DNA of 64,000 nucleotides from a virus: IMG/VR virus record IMGVR_UViG_3300046171_000231, positions 1 to 64,000 of that record; one strand, written 5' to 3'. The notes beneath the pieces were generated by a model. It worked only from the letters and a program-made list of their open reading frames with translations. It did not search any database and was not told where the DNA came from. The translations under genes were made by a program, and so were the position numbers. Shown here one piece after another: positions 1 to 6,654 of this stretch; positions within the stretch are counted from its first letter, which is position 1, and each line of letters opens with the position of its first letter.

Positions 1-98
1 GATAGAAAACCTTCGCCACTCCCCGAGCTCTGAAATAATAACTGTAACCTTCTGTAATATTTGGGATGGATCTTATCGCAATCCAGCTGCCCCGTCAA
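1..98 (-). CDS. Possible partial small ORF running off the left edge
   Basis: An open minus-strand frame runs from a TTG at 98 to the window edge, about 32 codons. It starts two bases after the stop of the neighbouring small ORF, the tight spacing usual here. The translation (beginning LTGQLDCDKIHPKYYRRLQ) looks protein-like, but there is no ATG and no clear ribosome site. I do not recognise the family. The missing 3' end would decide it. Confidence 0.3.
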   Translation of the reverse strand, partial: MTGQLDCDKIHPKYYRRLQLLFQSSGSGEGFL

Positions 99-99
99 C

Positions 100-276
100 T
101 TAAGTTGTGCCACTTCGGATACTGTCCACTGGCACCCCGTTCTCTAGCAATTTCGTGTTAGAATGGATGAACTCATCGGGAAAGAGGTTAATGCTCTTCG
201 CCCAATCAATCTTTTCGACCTTCAGGTCATCCCAACATTCTATGTCTAGCGTGACTGTGTACACACGCTTATGCAT
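100..276 (-). CDS. Small conserved cyanophage-type hypothetical protein (58 aa)
   Basis: The product contains TVTLDIECWDDLKVEKIDW, a pattern I recognise from short cyanomyovirus proteins of unknown function. I chose the internal ATG at 276 because residues upstream of it are low-complexity Ile/His/Tyr and overlap the edge of the repeat-rich region. No strong Shine-Dalgarno is visible. It is the last recognisable minus-strand gene before the repeat cluster. Function unknown. Confidence 0.5.
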   Translation of the reverse strand: MHKRVYTVTLDIECWDDLKVEKIDWAKSINLFPDEFIHSNTKLLENGVPVDSIRSGTT

Positions 277-317
277 GATAATGTGTATCTCGAAGTGTAT
301 GTACATATGATAGCACA

Positions 318-538
318 CATCTAGATGACGTGTCAAGTATATGAGTATATGCACACATCTCGACTAGATGATATGATGTGCGGGTGTCTCGACTAGATTC
401 ATATTCACATACAGTATATGAGATAATGAATGATGATGAGAGTCTCGACTAGACTTATTATATGTGTGATATATCTCGACTAGCTTCTATGAGAATTATG
501 AGTATCTCGACTAGAAAATCTTATAAGTTCTCGACTAG
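318..538. repeat. Cluster of six TCTCGACTAG repeats (iteron-like)
   Basis: Six perfect copies of TCTCGACTAG start at 358, 387, 443, 474, 505 and 529, all in the same orientation, with start-to-start distances of 29, 56, 31, 31 and 24 bp. In copy 1 (CATCTCGACTAGATG, 356-370) and copy 3 (AGTCTCGACTAGACT, 441-455) the flanks form different inverted arms around a constant CGACT. A bare palindrome CATCTAGATG lies at 318-327. Binding sites of an origin, packaging or regulatory protein are possible. What is seen is only the repeat. Confidence 0.85.
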
Positions 539-1135
539 TTTTTATGTCAGGATTTCCAGAAATTTATGCCCGTGATGTTGACAAATCGCCCGTTCGATGC
601 TACGCTCGCTAAGTCCACAATACCCTAGCACATTACTTACAGATTCACTACACATTCTATATGGATTCTATACAGATTCTCAAACGCAATAAATTACTGT
701 TTTATATTTAAAAAACCTTTTATTAATTAAAATCAAAGGTATTCTGTATCATTCAATACATTATAGAGGTATGCAAGAGTATTTTCTTTCCTGAGAGATT
801 CTATACAGATTATAGGGGTAAAAACATTGATTTATTGTATCATTCTTGCTGTATATTGTATGACTTATATCACTTTACTCTACAATCTTATATACGCTCT
901 CATTCTCATCTTGCGACACTTAATTCTCTCTACATTCTACGACTCTTCGTGTGTGTTTATACCTTCGCTCTTACATCCCTTTAAAAATATCTACAGTTCA
1001 TCGAACAACCATAACAGAGTTATGTATAAGTCTTATGATTTAGGGGTAAAAAAAATCCGCTTGAACCCCTCGATAGACCACTCTATAAAATTCAGCGATT
1101 CTCTCTGATATGCGAGAGGGATAAACATAAAGGTC
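539..1135. other. AT-rich intergenic stretch without convincing genes
   Basis: No protein-like frame is evident on either strand; the longest (plus strand 827-1108) is hydrophobic low-complexity sequence. The stretch holds a 15-bp direct repeat GATTCTATACAGATT (664-678 and 797-811), an AT-rich palindrome near 716-732, and two copies of AGGGGTAAAAA near 813 and 1042. With the TCTCGACTAG array it forms the only gene-poor region of the window, about 860 bp in all. Confidence 0.6.
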
Positions 1136-1456
1136 TTACTGTATATCTGCGTATCTACCTTCTTGCGAGTGATACATCTGAACATCTATACTATCTCTAC
1201 GATTTGTGATATACTCTAATTGATTCCAGTTATGATGATAGCATAGTAAGAGTACATGACTCTTCTTATGTAATGATGTTTTTGATTGTTCGGGTGGCAT
1301 ATCCCGAACTCCAAGTTCAATGGTTATATAATGGTCTGTCTGTGGGAAACCTTTTTTCTTTGGTGTGTAGTTGCATTTAAAATAAACCCAACCTTCGTGA
1401 ACCATACCGAGTGCTGTAGTCCACTTGACGTAATCATCGACTTGTGGTTCGTACAT
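1136..1456 (-). CDS. Conserved cyanophage hypothetical protein (106 aa)
   Basis: The N-terminus MYEPQVDDYVKWTT and the segment HKKSHVLLLCYHHNWNQLEY match a family I know only as a widespread cyanomyovirus hypothetical protein. There is no membrane segment. The start ATG shares its A with the stop of the upstream 52-aa gene (TAATG), so translation is probably coupled. It is the promoter-distal member of the long minus-strand run ending here. Function unknown. Confidence 0.78.
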   Translation of the reverse strand: MYEPQVDDYVKWTTALGMVHEGWVYFKCNYTPKKKGFPQTDHYITIELGVRDMPPEQSKTSLHKKSHVLLLCYHHNWNQLEYITNRRDSIDVQMYHSQEGRYADIQ

Positions 1457-1614
1457 TAATCGGGAATTGCTCTGAGTTCATCTGGGTTGACACCCTCATT
1501 CATTAATTCTTCTAATATTTTCTTTGCTCCATCTTTGGATAGTTTAAATGAAGTTTCGCTTACTAAACCCCATCCTGTAGTAAACTTTTGCTCAACTCTG
1601 TACTTGCGACTCAT
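1456..1614 (-). CDS. Small conserved cyanophage protein (52 aa)
   Basis: Reads MSRKYRVEQKFTTGW and ends NPDELRAIPD, resembling short cyanophage proteins with a basic N-terminus, a central Lys/Glu helix and a conserved C-terminal LRAIPD-like end. It overlaps the next gene by one base (TAATG). Function unknown; no metal-binding or membrane motif is visible. Confidence 0.72.
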   Translation of the reverse strand: MSRKYRVEQKFTTGWGLVSETSFKLSKDGAKKILEELMNEGVNPDELRAIPD

Positions 1615-1625
1615 TGTGTAACTCC

Positions 1626-1808
1626 TTAAGTAAATTCTGATAGGTAATAGTCATAAGAGACATTATGCAATTTTGCTTGACTCTTGTAGTATAGTTGTTT
1701 ATACTTGCGTGTAGATTCTCTTCTGAGATAATTCATTTCCTCTACGTCTGCGTGTTGCATAAACGACTTCAAAGTAGTTATAAAGGTTTTGATTTCATCA
1801 TCTGACAT
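1626..1808 (-). CDS. Small hypothetical protein (60 aa)
   Basis: A short, mostly helical, charged protein (MSDDEIKTFITTLKSFM at the N-terminus, Tyr-rich C-terminus). It lies in the early run of small minus-strand genes, 11 bases upstream of the 52-aa gene. I do not recognise the family. Support is coding-like composition and position. Confidence 0.62.
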   Translation of the reverse strand: MSDDEIKTFITTLKSFMQHADVEEMNYLRRESTRKYKQLYYKSQAKLHNVSYDYYLSEFT

Positions 1809-1839
1809 TGTAACTACTCTGTTTGTGCTGTATTATATA

Positions 1840-1983
1840 TCAGTTGGTTTGACCTCCACATTCACATACATCATCCAAGTTCTTTATCTTTTCAAGGATG
1901 CTGACAACAAGTGGATGAGTGTCTCCCATCAGGTAAAATTCAATCTTCCTTAACTCTTCCTTTGATAGATTAATAAGTGGCAT
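1840..1983 (-). CDS. Small hypothetical protein (47 aa)
   Basis: MPLINLSKEELRKIEFYLM starts a short helical protein ending with a Cys pair (CECGG). Its ATG overlaps the preceding stop as TAATG at 1981-1985, which supports the start. The two C-terminal cysteines might bind metal, but a second pair is absent. Function unknown. Confidence 0.62.
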   Translation of the reverse strand: MPLINLSKEELRKIEFYLMGDTHPLVVSILEKIKNLDDVCECGGQTN

Positions 1984-2150
1984 TAGTTCATTCCTGATAA
2001 TAGTTTAAGTGCTTGATTTTCCTGTGCCTGATAGATTTTGTTCTCTATCTGCTCAATCATATACCTTTCGTGGTCATCATTGTATTCAAAGTCTTGGACT
2101 ATGAATTTAAGAAACTCTAACTGTTCATTGTTGAATGTAATCTTTTCCAT
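1983..2150 (-). CDS. Small hypothetical protein (55 aa)
   Basis: Start chosen at MEKITFNNEQ because this ATG overlaps the upstream stop by one base (TAATG); a longer frame exists but would overlap the upstream gene. The protein is helical and acidic in the middle (YNDDHERYMIEQIENK). Function unknown. Confidence 0.66.
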   Translation of the reverse strand: MEKITFNNEQLEFLKFIVQDFEYNDDHERYMIEQIENKIYQAQENQALKLLSGMN

Positions 2151-2344
2151 TAGTCCTCTGTCTCCAATAATACCCACTTGTTTGCTTCCTCTAAAACAGA
2201 TTGAACATCAAGTAAGTCCTCATTCTCATTTAGAATGTCCGAGTCCTGATAATCTATTGATGATTCAACAAGTGATTCAACCTTTTCATTGACAAGTTCG
2301 TATAGAGTGTCGAACTGCTCTTCTGTAAAATAAACTTTTCTCAT
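2150..2344 (-). CDS. Small acidic hypothetical protein (64 aa)
   Basis: MRKVYFTEEQFDTLYELV begins a strongly acidic helical protein. TAATG coupling links it to the next gene downstream. Six bases separate it from the 155-aa gene upstream. Small acidic phage proteins can mimic DNA or inhibit host enzymes, but nothing here assigns such a role. Confidence 0.7.
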   Translation of the reverse strand: MRKVYFTEEQFDTLYELVNEKVESLVESSIDYQDSDILNENEDLLDVQSVLEEANKWVLLETED

Positions 2345-2350
2345 TTGATT

Positions 2351-2818
2351 TTAGTGGATAATCTGGGGTCTAATTTGTCTGTGATGCCTAAGTCTTTCCA
2401 TTTTGTCCTTCATTCTCTCCTCTCGGAAATCATCAAGGTTATTAATGATAAGACTGATTCTTGCGTTTGCTTCCTTCAGTTCTTCATTACTGATAAAGAG
2501 TGAACTGTTCAGTAACTTCATTGTGATAAGTGCTGTTGGAACTGCGACTGCAACTCCTGTCAAAAATGATGTAATCATTACTCCCTCCAATTCTAATTCA
2601 AAGTCTTCTGCAACTGAAAGGAATGTACCTTCATCCCAAGACTTCATTTCTTCAAATGCACCTTCCTGACCATAAGTATCCTCTCCTTCCTGTATCATTT
2701 CGTGTATATGGTCAGATACAATACTTTTGAGTTCTTCAATGTCCATTATATCAACTGTCTCTTTGACAAATTTTCTTGCAAAGGTAACATAATCTTTGCT
2801 GTTAAGTTCTGATTTCAT
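2351..2818 (-). CDS. Hypothetical protein with one membrane helix (155 aa)
   Basis: An acidic helical N-terminal half of about 85 residues is followed by a hydrophobic segment near residues 90-113 (VMITSFLTGVAVAVPTALI) and a charged, probably coiled-coil, basic C-terminal tail. It looks like a single-pass membrane protein with a cytoplasmic helical domain. It sits in a co-oriented run of early genes. I do not recognise a named family. Confidence 0.76.
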   Translation of the reverse strand: MKSELNSKDYVTFARKFVKETVDIMDIEELKSIVSDHIHEMIQEGEDTYGQEGAFEEMKSWDEGTFLSVAEDFELELEGVMITSFLTGVAVAVPTALITMKLLNSSLFISNEELKEANARISLIINNLDDFREERMKDKMERLRHHRQIRPQIIH

Positions 2819-2820
2819 TT

Positions 2821-3021
2821 TTATGCTCCTTGATAGTAGTTAACTGGTTCTTCTTCAGTAACGCTAATCAGTTCGTGTCCTTCTGTGAAGTCAGATACAT
2901 CATAGTACTGATAGTTTCCATTTTGAAACTGTAGTCTTGCATCTTCTTCATTCTCTGCATAGATTTCGACATTTGCATAAGAGATAAATTTCTCTTCAAA
3001 GATAAATTTTGTTTTAGTCAT
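2821..3021 (-). CDS. Small hypothetical protein (66 aa)
   Basis: Start set at MTKTKFIFEEKF because GGAGG lies seven bases upstream. The longer TTG/GTG-type frame would run deep into the upstream gene. The product contains an AENEEDARLQF segment like small phage proteins that pair a beta-strand with an acidic helix. It overlaps the upstream gene by eight bases. Function unknown. Confidence 0.7.
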   Translation of the reverse strand: MTKTKFIFEEKFISYANVEIYAENEEDARLQFQNGNYQYYDVSDFTEGHELISVTEEEPVNYYQGA

Positions 3022-3322
3022 TGTTTGTTCCTCCAAATGCTTTTGAATAATAACCAACTTTTACATAGTCTCTCTTGAGTACACACATTGTGAATACATA
3101 TCCGAATAAGTGAGAATAATCATCAGGTGTCAACTCTGTGAATGATTCCCAATCTGAAACTGCGATTGCATTGTCCATATCACAACCATCGCCAGTAGCG
3201 TATGATGGTGCTGACATAAAAACTGCATCTTCATCAATCCAGAAGTGCATACCTAATGTTTCTGATACTGTGAACAGTATTGCTGTTCCGTCATCAGGTA
3301 GGATTTCCATTTTTGCGGTCAT
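3014..3322 (-). CDS. Hypothetical protein (102 aa), first gene of an early operon
   Basis: A compact mixed alpha/beta protein (MTAKMEILPDDGTAILFT). A sigma70-like promoter lies just upstream, with an AAAGGA ribosome site about ten bases before the ATG, so it probably heads the operon 3322-1136. No catalytic motif is recognised. Confidence 0.76.
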   Translation of the reverse strand: MTAKMEILPDDGTAILFTVSETLGMHFWIDEDAVFMSAPSYATGDGCDMDNAIAVSDWESFTELTPDDYSHLFGYVFTMCVLKRDYVKVGYYSKAFGGTNND

Positions 3323-3347
3323 AGGGGTTTTTCCTTTGTATATACCT

Positions 3348-3375
3348 ATTATAATCGAAATAGGTTGGTTTGCAA
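3348..3375 (-). promoter_or_regulatory. Sigma70-type early promoter
   Basis: On the minus strand a -35 TTGCAA (3370-3375) and a -10 TATAAT (3348-3353) are 16 bp apart, placed to transcribe the gene starting at 3322. The -35 follows immediately after the stop of the upstream gene. Confidence 0.75.
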
Positions 3376-3582
3376 CTATTGTTGTGACAGTAATTCAACT
3401 GTCTCTTCTCCATAAGCTTCTACACCAAAATGATTTACAATAACATCTTCAAGGTGGTCAATCTGTTCGTCAAACATTATGTCCACCAGTTCCTCTATCA
3501 ATACTGGTGCTGTCTCTGGAAAATCTTTTACAAGTGATGCTAATTCATACACCATATTTGCTTTGCGTGATTCTAAATTCAT
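3376..3582 (-). CDS. Small hypothetical protein (68 aa)
   Basis: An acidic helical protein (MNLESRKANMVYELASLV) ending in ELLSQQ. It overlaps the upstream gene by four bases (ATGA), indicating coupling, and its stop abuts the next promoter. I do not recognise the family. Confidence 0.68.
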   Translation of the reverse strand: MNLESRKANMVYELASLVKDFPETAPVLIEELVDIMFDEQIDHLEDVIVNHFGVEAYGEETVELLSQQ

Positions 3583-3782
3583 AGTGATTTGTCAATTACA
3601 TTGATTACATTTTTCTTAAGAGTCTCATCATAGACTCGAATTGATAGTTCTCCATCTGCATCTTTGAATCCATTGCGGTCAAGTGCATTACCGACTATCT
3701 CCCACACTTGATGTACTTCTTCATCGGTCATCATACTTGCAATACTATAGAAGTGGGGTCTTTTGTACTGTCTCTTTGCCAT
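3579..3782 (-). CDS. Small hypothetical protein (67 aa)
   Basis: Basic N-terminus MAKRQYKRPHFYSIASMM followed by an acidic helical body. It is joined by a one-base TAATG overlap to the membrane peptide upstream and by an ATGA overlap to the next gene. Function unknown. Confidence 0.68.
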   Translation of the reverse strand: MAKRQYKRPHFYSIASMMTDEEVHQVWEIVGNALDRNGFKDADGELSIRVYDETLKKNVINVIDKSL

Positions 3783-3874
3783 TAGTTCTTCTCCCTTGCA
3801 TCAAGGTATCTGGAAACACATATACCCCAAAAGGTAAATGCACCAAAACACGCTGTTCCGATTAGTAGTTCCAT
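3782..3874 (-). CDS. Membrane micropeptide (30 aa)
   Basis: Reads MELLIGTACFGAFTFWG then ICVSRYLDAREKN: one hydrophobic helix and a charged C-terminal end. The ATG at 3874 and a TAATG junction with the next gene support it despite its size. Several such single-helix micropeptides occur in this window. Function unknown. Confidence 0.58.
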   Translation of the reverse strand: MELLIGTACFGAFTFWGICVSRYLDAREKN

Positions 3875-4038
3875 TAGAAAAATCCTGCGTTGACTTCTGC
3901 GTCTTGTAGTTTCTCAAACACTTCGACTTGTGTTTCTGATAACTCAAAGTCCATATCTCTCAATATGTCATAGAGTTTGATAGTTTCATACAGTTCATCG
4001 CCTGTAAAGGAAACTGATACATTAAGTTTCTCAATCAT
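3874..4038 (-). CDS. Small hypothetical protein (54 aa)
   Basis: I placed the start at MIEKLNVSVSFTGDELYET (4038), one base after the upstream gene ends. An ATG at 4062 in the same frame would overlap the upstream gene by 23 bases. The pattern FTGDELYETIKLYDIL recalls a conserved cyanophage small protein. Function unknown. Confidence 0.63.
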   Translation of the reverse strand: MIEKLNVSVSFTGDELYETIKLYDILRDMDFELSETQVEVFEKLQDAEVNAGFF

Positions 4039-4039
4039 A

Positions 4040-4225
4040 TCAAGTATTCTGTGAGATAACATCCCAAGTAGAGATAAAGTCCTCTAACCAGTAGGATTGA
4101 TTTTGTGTAAGTCTGCCTTTAGTGTCAGCACCATAAAGAATCTCACTTGCACATCTATGTGGTAGTTTGTTCTTGGATAACCAAGCATCGTACACATCAC
4201 ATAAGAATAACATTTCTTTTGACAT
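4040..4225 (-). CDS. Small hypothetical protein (61 aa)
   Basis: MSKEMLFLCDVYDAWLS starts a soluble helical protein with three Cys residues. A strong leader (AAAGGAG then ATG) and a TATAAT box upstream suggest it heads a transcription unit. No family recognised. Confidence 0.72.
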   Translation of the reverse strand: MSKEMLFLCDVYDAWLSKNKLPHRCASEILYGADTKGRLTQNQSYWLEDFISTWDVISQNT

Positions 4226-4253
4226 AAGGGGGTTCTCCTTTGTTTATACTATT

Positions 4254-4259
4254 ATTATA
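4254..4259 (-). promoter_or_regulatory. TATAAT -10 box embedded in the preceding stop codon
   Basis: The minus-strand sequence GCTATAATAATAG holds a consensus -10 about 30 bases before the ATG at 4225. The TAA stop of the upstream gene lies inside the box. No good -35 is visible. The same arrangement recurs at 5195. Confidence 0.6.
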
Positions 4260-4683
4260 GCAAGTCCAAGTCCTTGCGTCTGTGTGTAGTGGACACCTCT
4301 TCATCTGTCACACCCATACTATCTACAAGTGCATCAACTTTGCTACCATAGTCATCAAGGTCTTTACCCTCTGATAGACTATCAAGGTAATCTTCTCTCC
4401 TGTCCTTTTTGAAATCACAATCAGCATACTCTTCGATTTCTTCGATTACATCGTCAAATCCATCATCCCAGTAGTTTTTTGCTTCATTGATGAACTGTTC
4501 CTCTGGTAGATTCTCAAAATACTGGTCAAGGTCATCTGTGACATATTGAACTAAGTCCTGAGTTTCCATATTGTCCACCATTCTCTCAACCAAGAATGAT
4601 TTAAGTTCATTGATTAGTGCGGGTGTAAAATCTTTTTTTACTTGACTCATTTTATTATGAGAGTAATATTCAAATTGTGTCAT
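4255..4683 (-). CDS. Acidic hypothetical protein (142 aa)
   Basis: Start chosen at MTQFEYYSHNKMSQVKK because GGAG precedes it and the upstream gene ends two bases earlier. The longer frame would overlap that gene. The protein is very acidic and helical (YWDDGFDDVIEEIEEYADC). It resembles uncharacterised cyanophage early proteins. Function unknown. Confidence 0.72.
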   Translation of the reverse strand: MTQFEYYSHNKMSQVKKDFTPALINELKSFLVERMVDNMETQDLVQYVTDDLDQYFENLPEEQFINEAKNYWDDGFDDVIEEIEEYADCDFKKDRREDYLDSLSEGKDLDDYGSKVDALVDSMGVTDEEVSTTHRRKDLDLL

Positions 4684-4684
4684 C

Positions 4685-4918
4685 TTAAATCTCCATAAAG
4701 ACTTCATCTTCATCAATACCACCAAGAAGTTGCTGTATTTCGTCATAGACTTCTCTACCACTACAACTCATTCTTTGGTAATCCCAACCTAAGTCATCTA
4801 TGAGACTATGTAATCTGTCTCCATATTCGTTGACTCGAAGTTCTTTTCCTTCAACTTTGATGAAAAACTCTCTTTTGTAGTTCAATCCAAATGTTTTGTC
4901 TTTGTTTTTTGTAGTCAT
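4685..4918 (-). CDS. Small hypothetical protein (77 aa)
   Basis: MTTKNKDKTFGLNYKREFF begins a basic N-terminal beta-rich part; the C-terminus is helical and acidic. It shares a TAATG junction with the upstream 83-aa gene. Family not recognised. Confidence 0.7.
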   Translation of the reverse strand: MTTKNKDKTFGLNYKREFFIKVEGKELRVNEYGDRLHSLIDDLGWDYQRMSCSGREVYDEIQQLLGGIDEDEVFMEI

Positions 4919-5169
4919 TAGTTTCCCTCCCAGTTGTGGTAATTAAATTCAGATATGTCAAAGTATAATGGGTCGTGTAGTCTTGCAACTTGTTCTGGTG
5001 TTTCATCGTCAGGGACAAATACGAACTCCTCGCAAAAATACTCTGCACTTCCTATACCCACTTTTTCAATGTGTTCTAGGATTTCATCAATTGCATCTTT
5101 GTTATCGTCAAGTTGTTTCTTGAGATACTTGATGTCTCTCTTAAGTTGTTTGTCAGATGAGATTTTCAT
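4918..5169 (-). CDS. Hypothetical protein with N-terminal coiled coil (83 aa)
   Basis: Residues about 5-40 (DKQLKRDIKYLKKQLDDNK and following) are predicted by eye to form a coiled coil; the remainder is acidic and aromatic. Preceded by AAAGGAG and a TATAAT box, it heads the operon 5169-4255. Function unknown. Confidence 0.72.
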   Translation of the reverse strand: MKISSDKQLKRDIKYLKKQLDDNKDAIDEILEHIEKVGIGSAEYFCEEFVFVPDDETPEQVARLHDPLYFDISEFNYHNWEGN

Positions 5170-5194
5170 AGGGGTTCTCCTTTGTTATATTACT

Positions 5195-5200
5195 ATTATA
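5195..5200 (-). promoter_or_regulatory. TATAAT -10 box overlapping a stop codon
   Basis: The minus strand reads CCACTATAATAG, where CTA TAA ends the methyltransferase gene and TATAAT would be the -10 for the gene starting at 5169. It is followed by a leader with AAAGGAG. Confidence 0.58.
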
Positions 5201-5771
5201 GTGGTAAAACTGCCATACTACCACTCTTAGTGGACACTTTCTTAGGTGGCACATCCAGCTCCTCCATTACAATTTGTTTTGGTAGTATGTTATAGCAATA
5301 GTAACTACTACTAAAAGTTATCTTGTCATTGTCTCTACCATCAGGACTAATAAACTTCATTCTCTTATCAAACATAAGCAACTGCAAGTCCTTATCCTTG
5401 AATAATTGTTTTGGTGCTGAATCATTCAACCAAGTGTTTGTCATTATCAAGGCAAAAGGTTTGCCAAAAGATAATGCTCTCTCAAAGTATTTTCTCTTAT
5501 TTGTGAATGGTGGATTTGATACCATTACATCCCAGTAATCAGGTTCAAAGTCAAAGAAGTCAATACCCATACTAATATGAGTAGCGATAACTTTATTTTG
5601 CTTCGATATTTGTTTAGTGAACTCACTATCAATGGTATCAAAAGGACACCATACAGTAGCACCCTCTGGAATATACTTCAGTATAGGTTTAACACCATAA
5701 TCAGGTGTGTAACACTCATCGTTGTTACCACCTGAGAACATTAACTTACCACTATCTAATTCTTGTACCAT
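5196..5771 (-). CDS. DNA adenine methyltransferase-like protein (NPPF motif, 191 aa)
   Basis: A Rossmann-type methyltransferase: near residues 84-88 the catalytic motif IV reads SNPPF, preceded by DECYTPDYGVKPIL and VWCPFD, the usual N-terminal signature of this cyanophage family. NPP(Y/F) enzymes methylate exocyclic adenine N6. Databases sometimes label relatives as sugar-phosphate nucleotidyltransferase, which the motif does not support. Its start overlaps the end of the PD-(D/E)XK-like gene upstream by 20 bases, so the two are co-translated and may form a modification/cleavage pair. Substrate and site are not visible. Confidence 0.72.
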   Translation of the reverse strand: MVQELDSGKLMFSGGNNDECYTPDYGVKPILKYIPEGATVWCPFDTIDSEFTKQISKQNKVIATHISMGIDFFDFEPDYWDVMVSNPPFTNKRKYFERALSFGKPFALIMTNTWLNDSAPKQLFKDKDLQLLMFDKRMKFISPDGRDNDKITFSSSYYCYNILPKQIVMEELDVPPKKVSTKSGSMAVLPL

Positions 5772-6246
5772 ATTCCTTGATTTGTTTTGTACTGATACTT
5801 ACCCCTATTCTAGGGTCTTTTTTGTGTGATGTTCCTTCATTAAACTGTTTCTTAATCTTCGGTAATAAAATCTTTAGTACGTTGTTAGCATTTAACTTCC
5901 ATACCTCTGCAACTCTACCACCATCAAATCTTGCATAATAATGGTTTTCATACTTACCAATTTTATCCTCTATGATATACCTAGCTTGGTCTTCCCAATC
6001 ATCTTGAACACTTATACCATTATAAGTTCCATTGACACTCTTACCTATGGTGGATTTGTATTCACATCCACCATCTTCATCTATTGCATCTTCCCCAGAA
6101 TAATCATCTGCAACTTTATGACCAAGTAAACCTGCCATATAGATTTCTCTTGACCTTGCATAAGAGAATGGGTCTCCCCAACCCTGTTCGTCACATAGGT
6201 CATACATTTGTTCGTAGAGGTCACGATACTTTTCTTCGGGGGTCAT
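5752..6246 (-). CDS. PD-(D/E)XK-like nuclease, type II restriction enzyme-like (164 aa)
   Basis: Residues about 53-64 give D, then a short acidic Gly-rich turn, then E-Y-K (GGCEYKST), the spacing of a PD-(D/E)XK active site. A following GKSVNGTYNGISVQ strand and ARYIIEDKIGKYENHYYARF helix fit that fold. I take the start at MTPEEKYRDL; another ATG lies two codons earlier. It overlaps the NPPF methyltransferase by 20 bases and has its own TATAAT box. A restriction-like role is inference; it could instead be a nickase or host-DNA degrading nuclease. Confidence 0.65.
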   Translation of the reverse strand: MTPEEKYRDLYEQMYDLCDEQGWGDPFSYARSREIYMAGLLGHKVADDYSGEDAIDEDGGCEYKSTIGKSVNGTYNGISVQDDWEDQARYIIEDKIGKYENHYYARFDGGRVAEVWKLNANNVLKILLPKIKKQFNEGTSHKKDPRIGVSISTKQIKEYGTRIR

Positions 6247-6267
6247 AATCATTTCGTAATTACTATT

Positions 6268-6273
6268 ATTATA
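6268..6273 (-). promoter_or_regulatory. TATAAT -10 box
   Basis: Minus strand TTTGCTATAATAATAG about 20 bases upstream of the nuclease-like gene at 6246. It shares the TGCTATAAT extended form seen at several other operon heads. Confidence 0.6.
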
Positions 6274-6322
6274 GCAAAGATTTTACCATATATCAATGTG
6301 GTGTGACAGTAATTTAACTGTC

Positions 6323-6490
6323 CTATCCACACTCACTTTCATAATTTGCCTGTGATATTATAATGCTATCCACTTTTTCTCTTACTAAATTACACCACTC
6401 AATATCTTCCTCATCAAGATTTGGATTTTCTTTAAGGTAATACTTTAATGCGTAATCTATAGTTGTTAGTTCATAATTGTCTAAATTCAT
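6323..6490 (-). CDS. Small hypothetical protein (55 aa)
   Basis: Start taken at MNLDNYELTTIDYALKYYL, preceded by GGAG at a good distance and overlapping the zinc-ribbon stop as ATGA. The longer frame would lie within the zinc-ribbon gene. Acidic helical protein; function unknown. Confidence 0.66.
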   Translation of the reverse strand: MNLDNYELTTIDYALKYYLKENPNLDEEDIEWCNLVREKVDSIIISQANYESECG

Positions 6491-6654
6491 AATAATCTCC
6501 ATTGATTTTTTTCTACCATAGCACCACACTCTTGACAACTGAGTGCTGACCAACTAAAGTGATATACTGTGGCAACTTTGTTACAATCAGGGCAAACTAT
6601 CTGTTTACCCCACATCCCTGCTCTGGTATGCTTATTTACTGTTTGTATTACCAT
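6487..6654 (-). CDS. Zinc-ribbon small protein (55 aa)
   Basis: Two CxxC knuckles, CPDC (residues 21-24) and CQEC (40-43), separated by 15 residues, make a classic zinc ribbon. A basic N-terminus (MVIQTVNKHTRAGMWGKQ) precedes them. I recall close relatives in cyanophages without known function. Zinc ribbons of this size bind nucleic acid or RNA polymerase; which one is not visible. ATG and TGA overlaps on both sides show it belongs to the operon. Confidence 0.75.
   Translation of the reverse strand: MVIQTVNKHTRAGMWGKQIVCPDCNKVATVYHFSWSALSCQECGAMVEKNQWRLL

Noticed and set aside
318-538. CRISPR array
   Set aside because: The repeats are only 10 bp and the spacers are 14-46 bp and irregular; no cas genes are nearby.
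827-1108. Plus-strand ORF of 93 codons
   Set aside because: Low-complexity Ile/Leu/Tyr sequence in an AT-rich region, without a ribosome site or a protein-like pattern.
5196-5771. Sugar-phosphate nucleotidyltransferase
   Set aside because: A label sometimes used for relatives; the NPPF motif and Rossmann layout indicate a methyltransferase.
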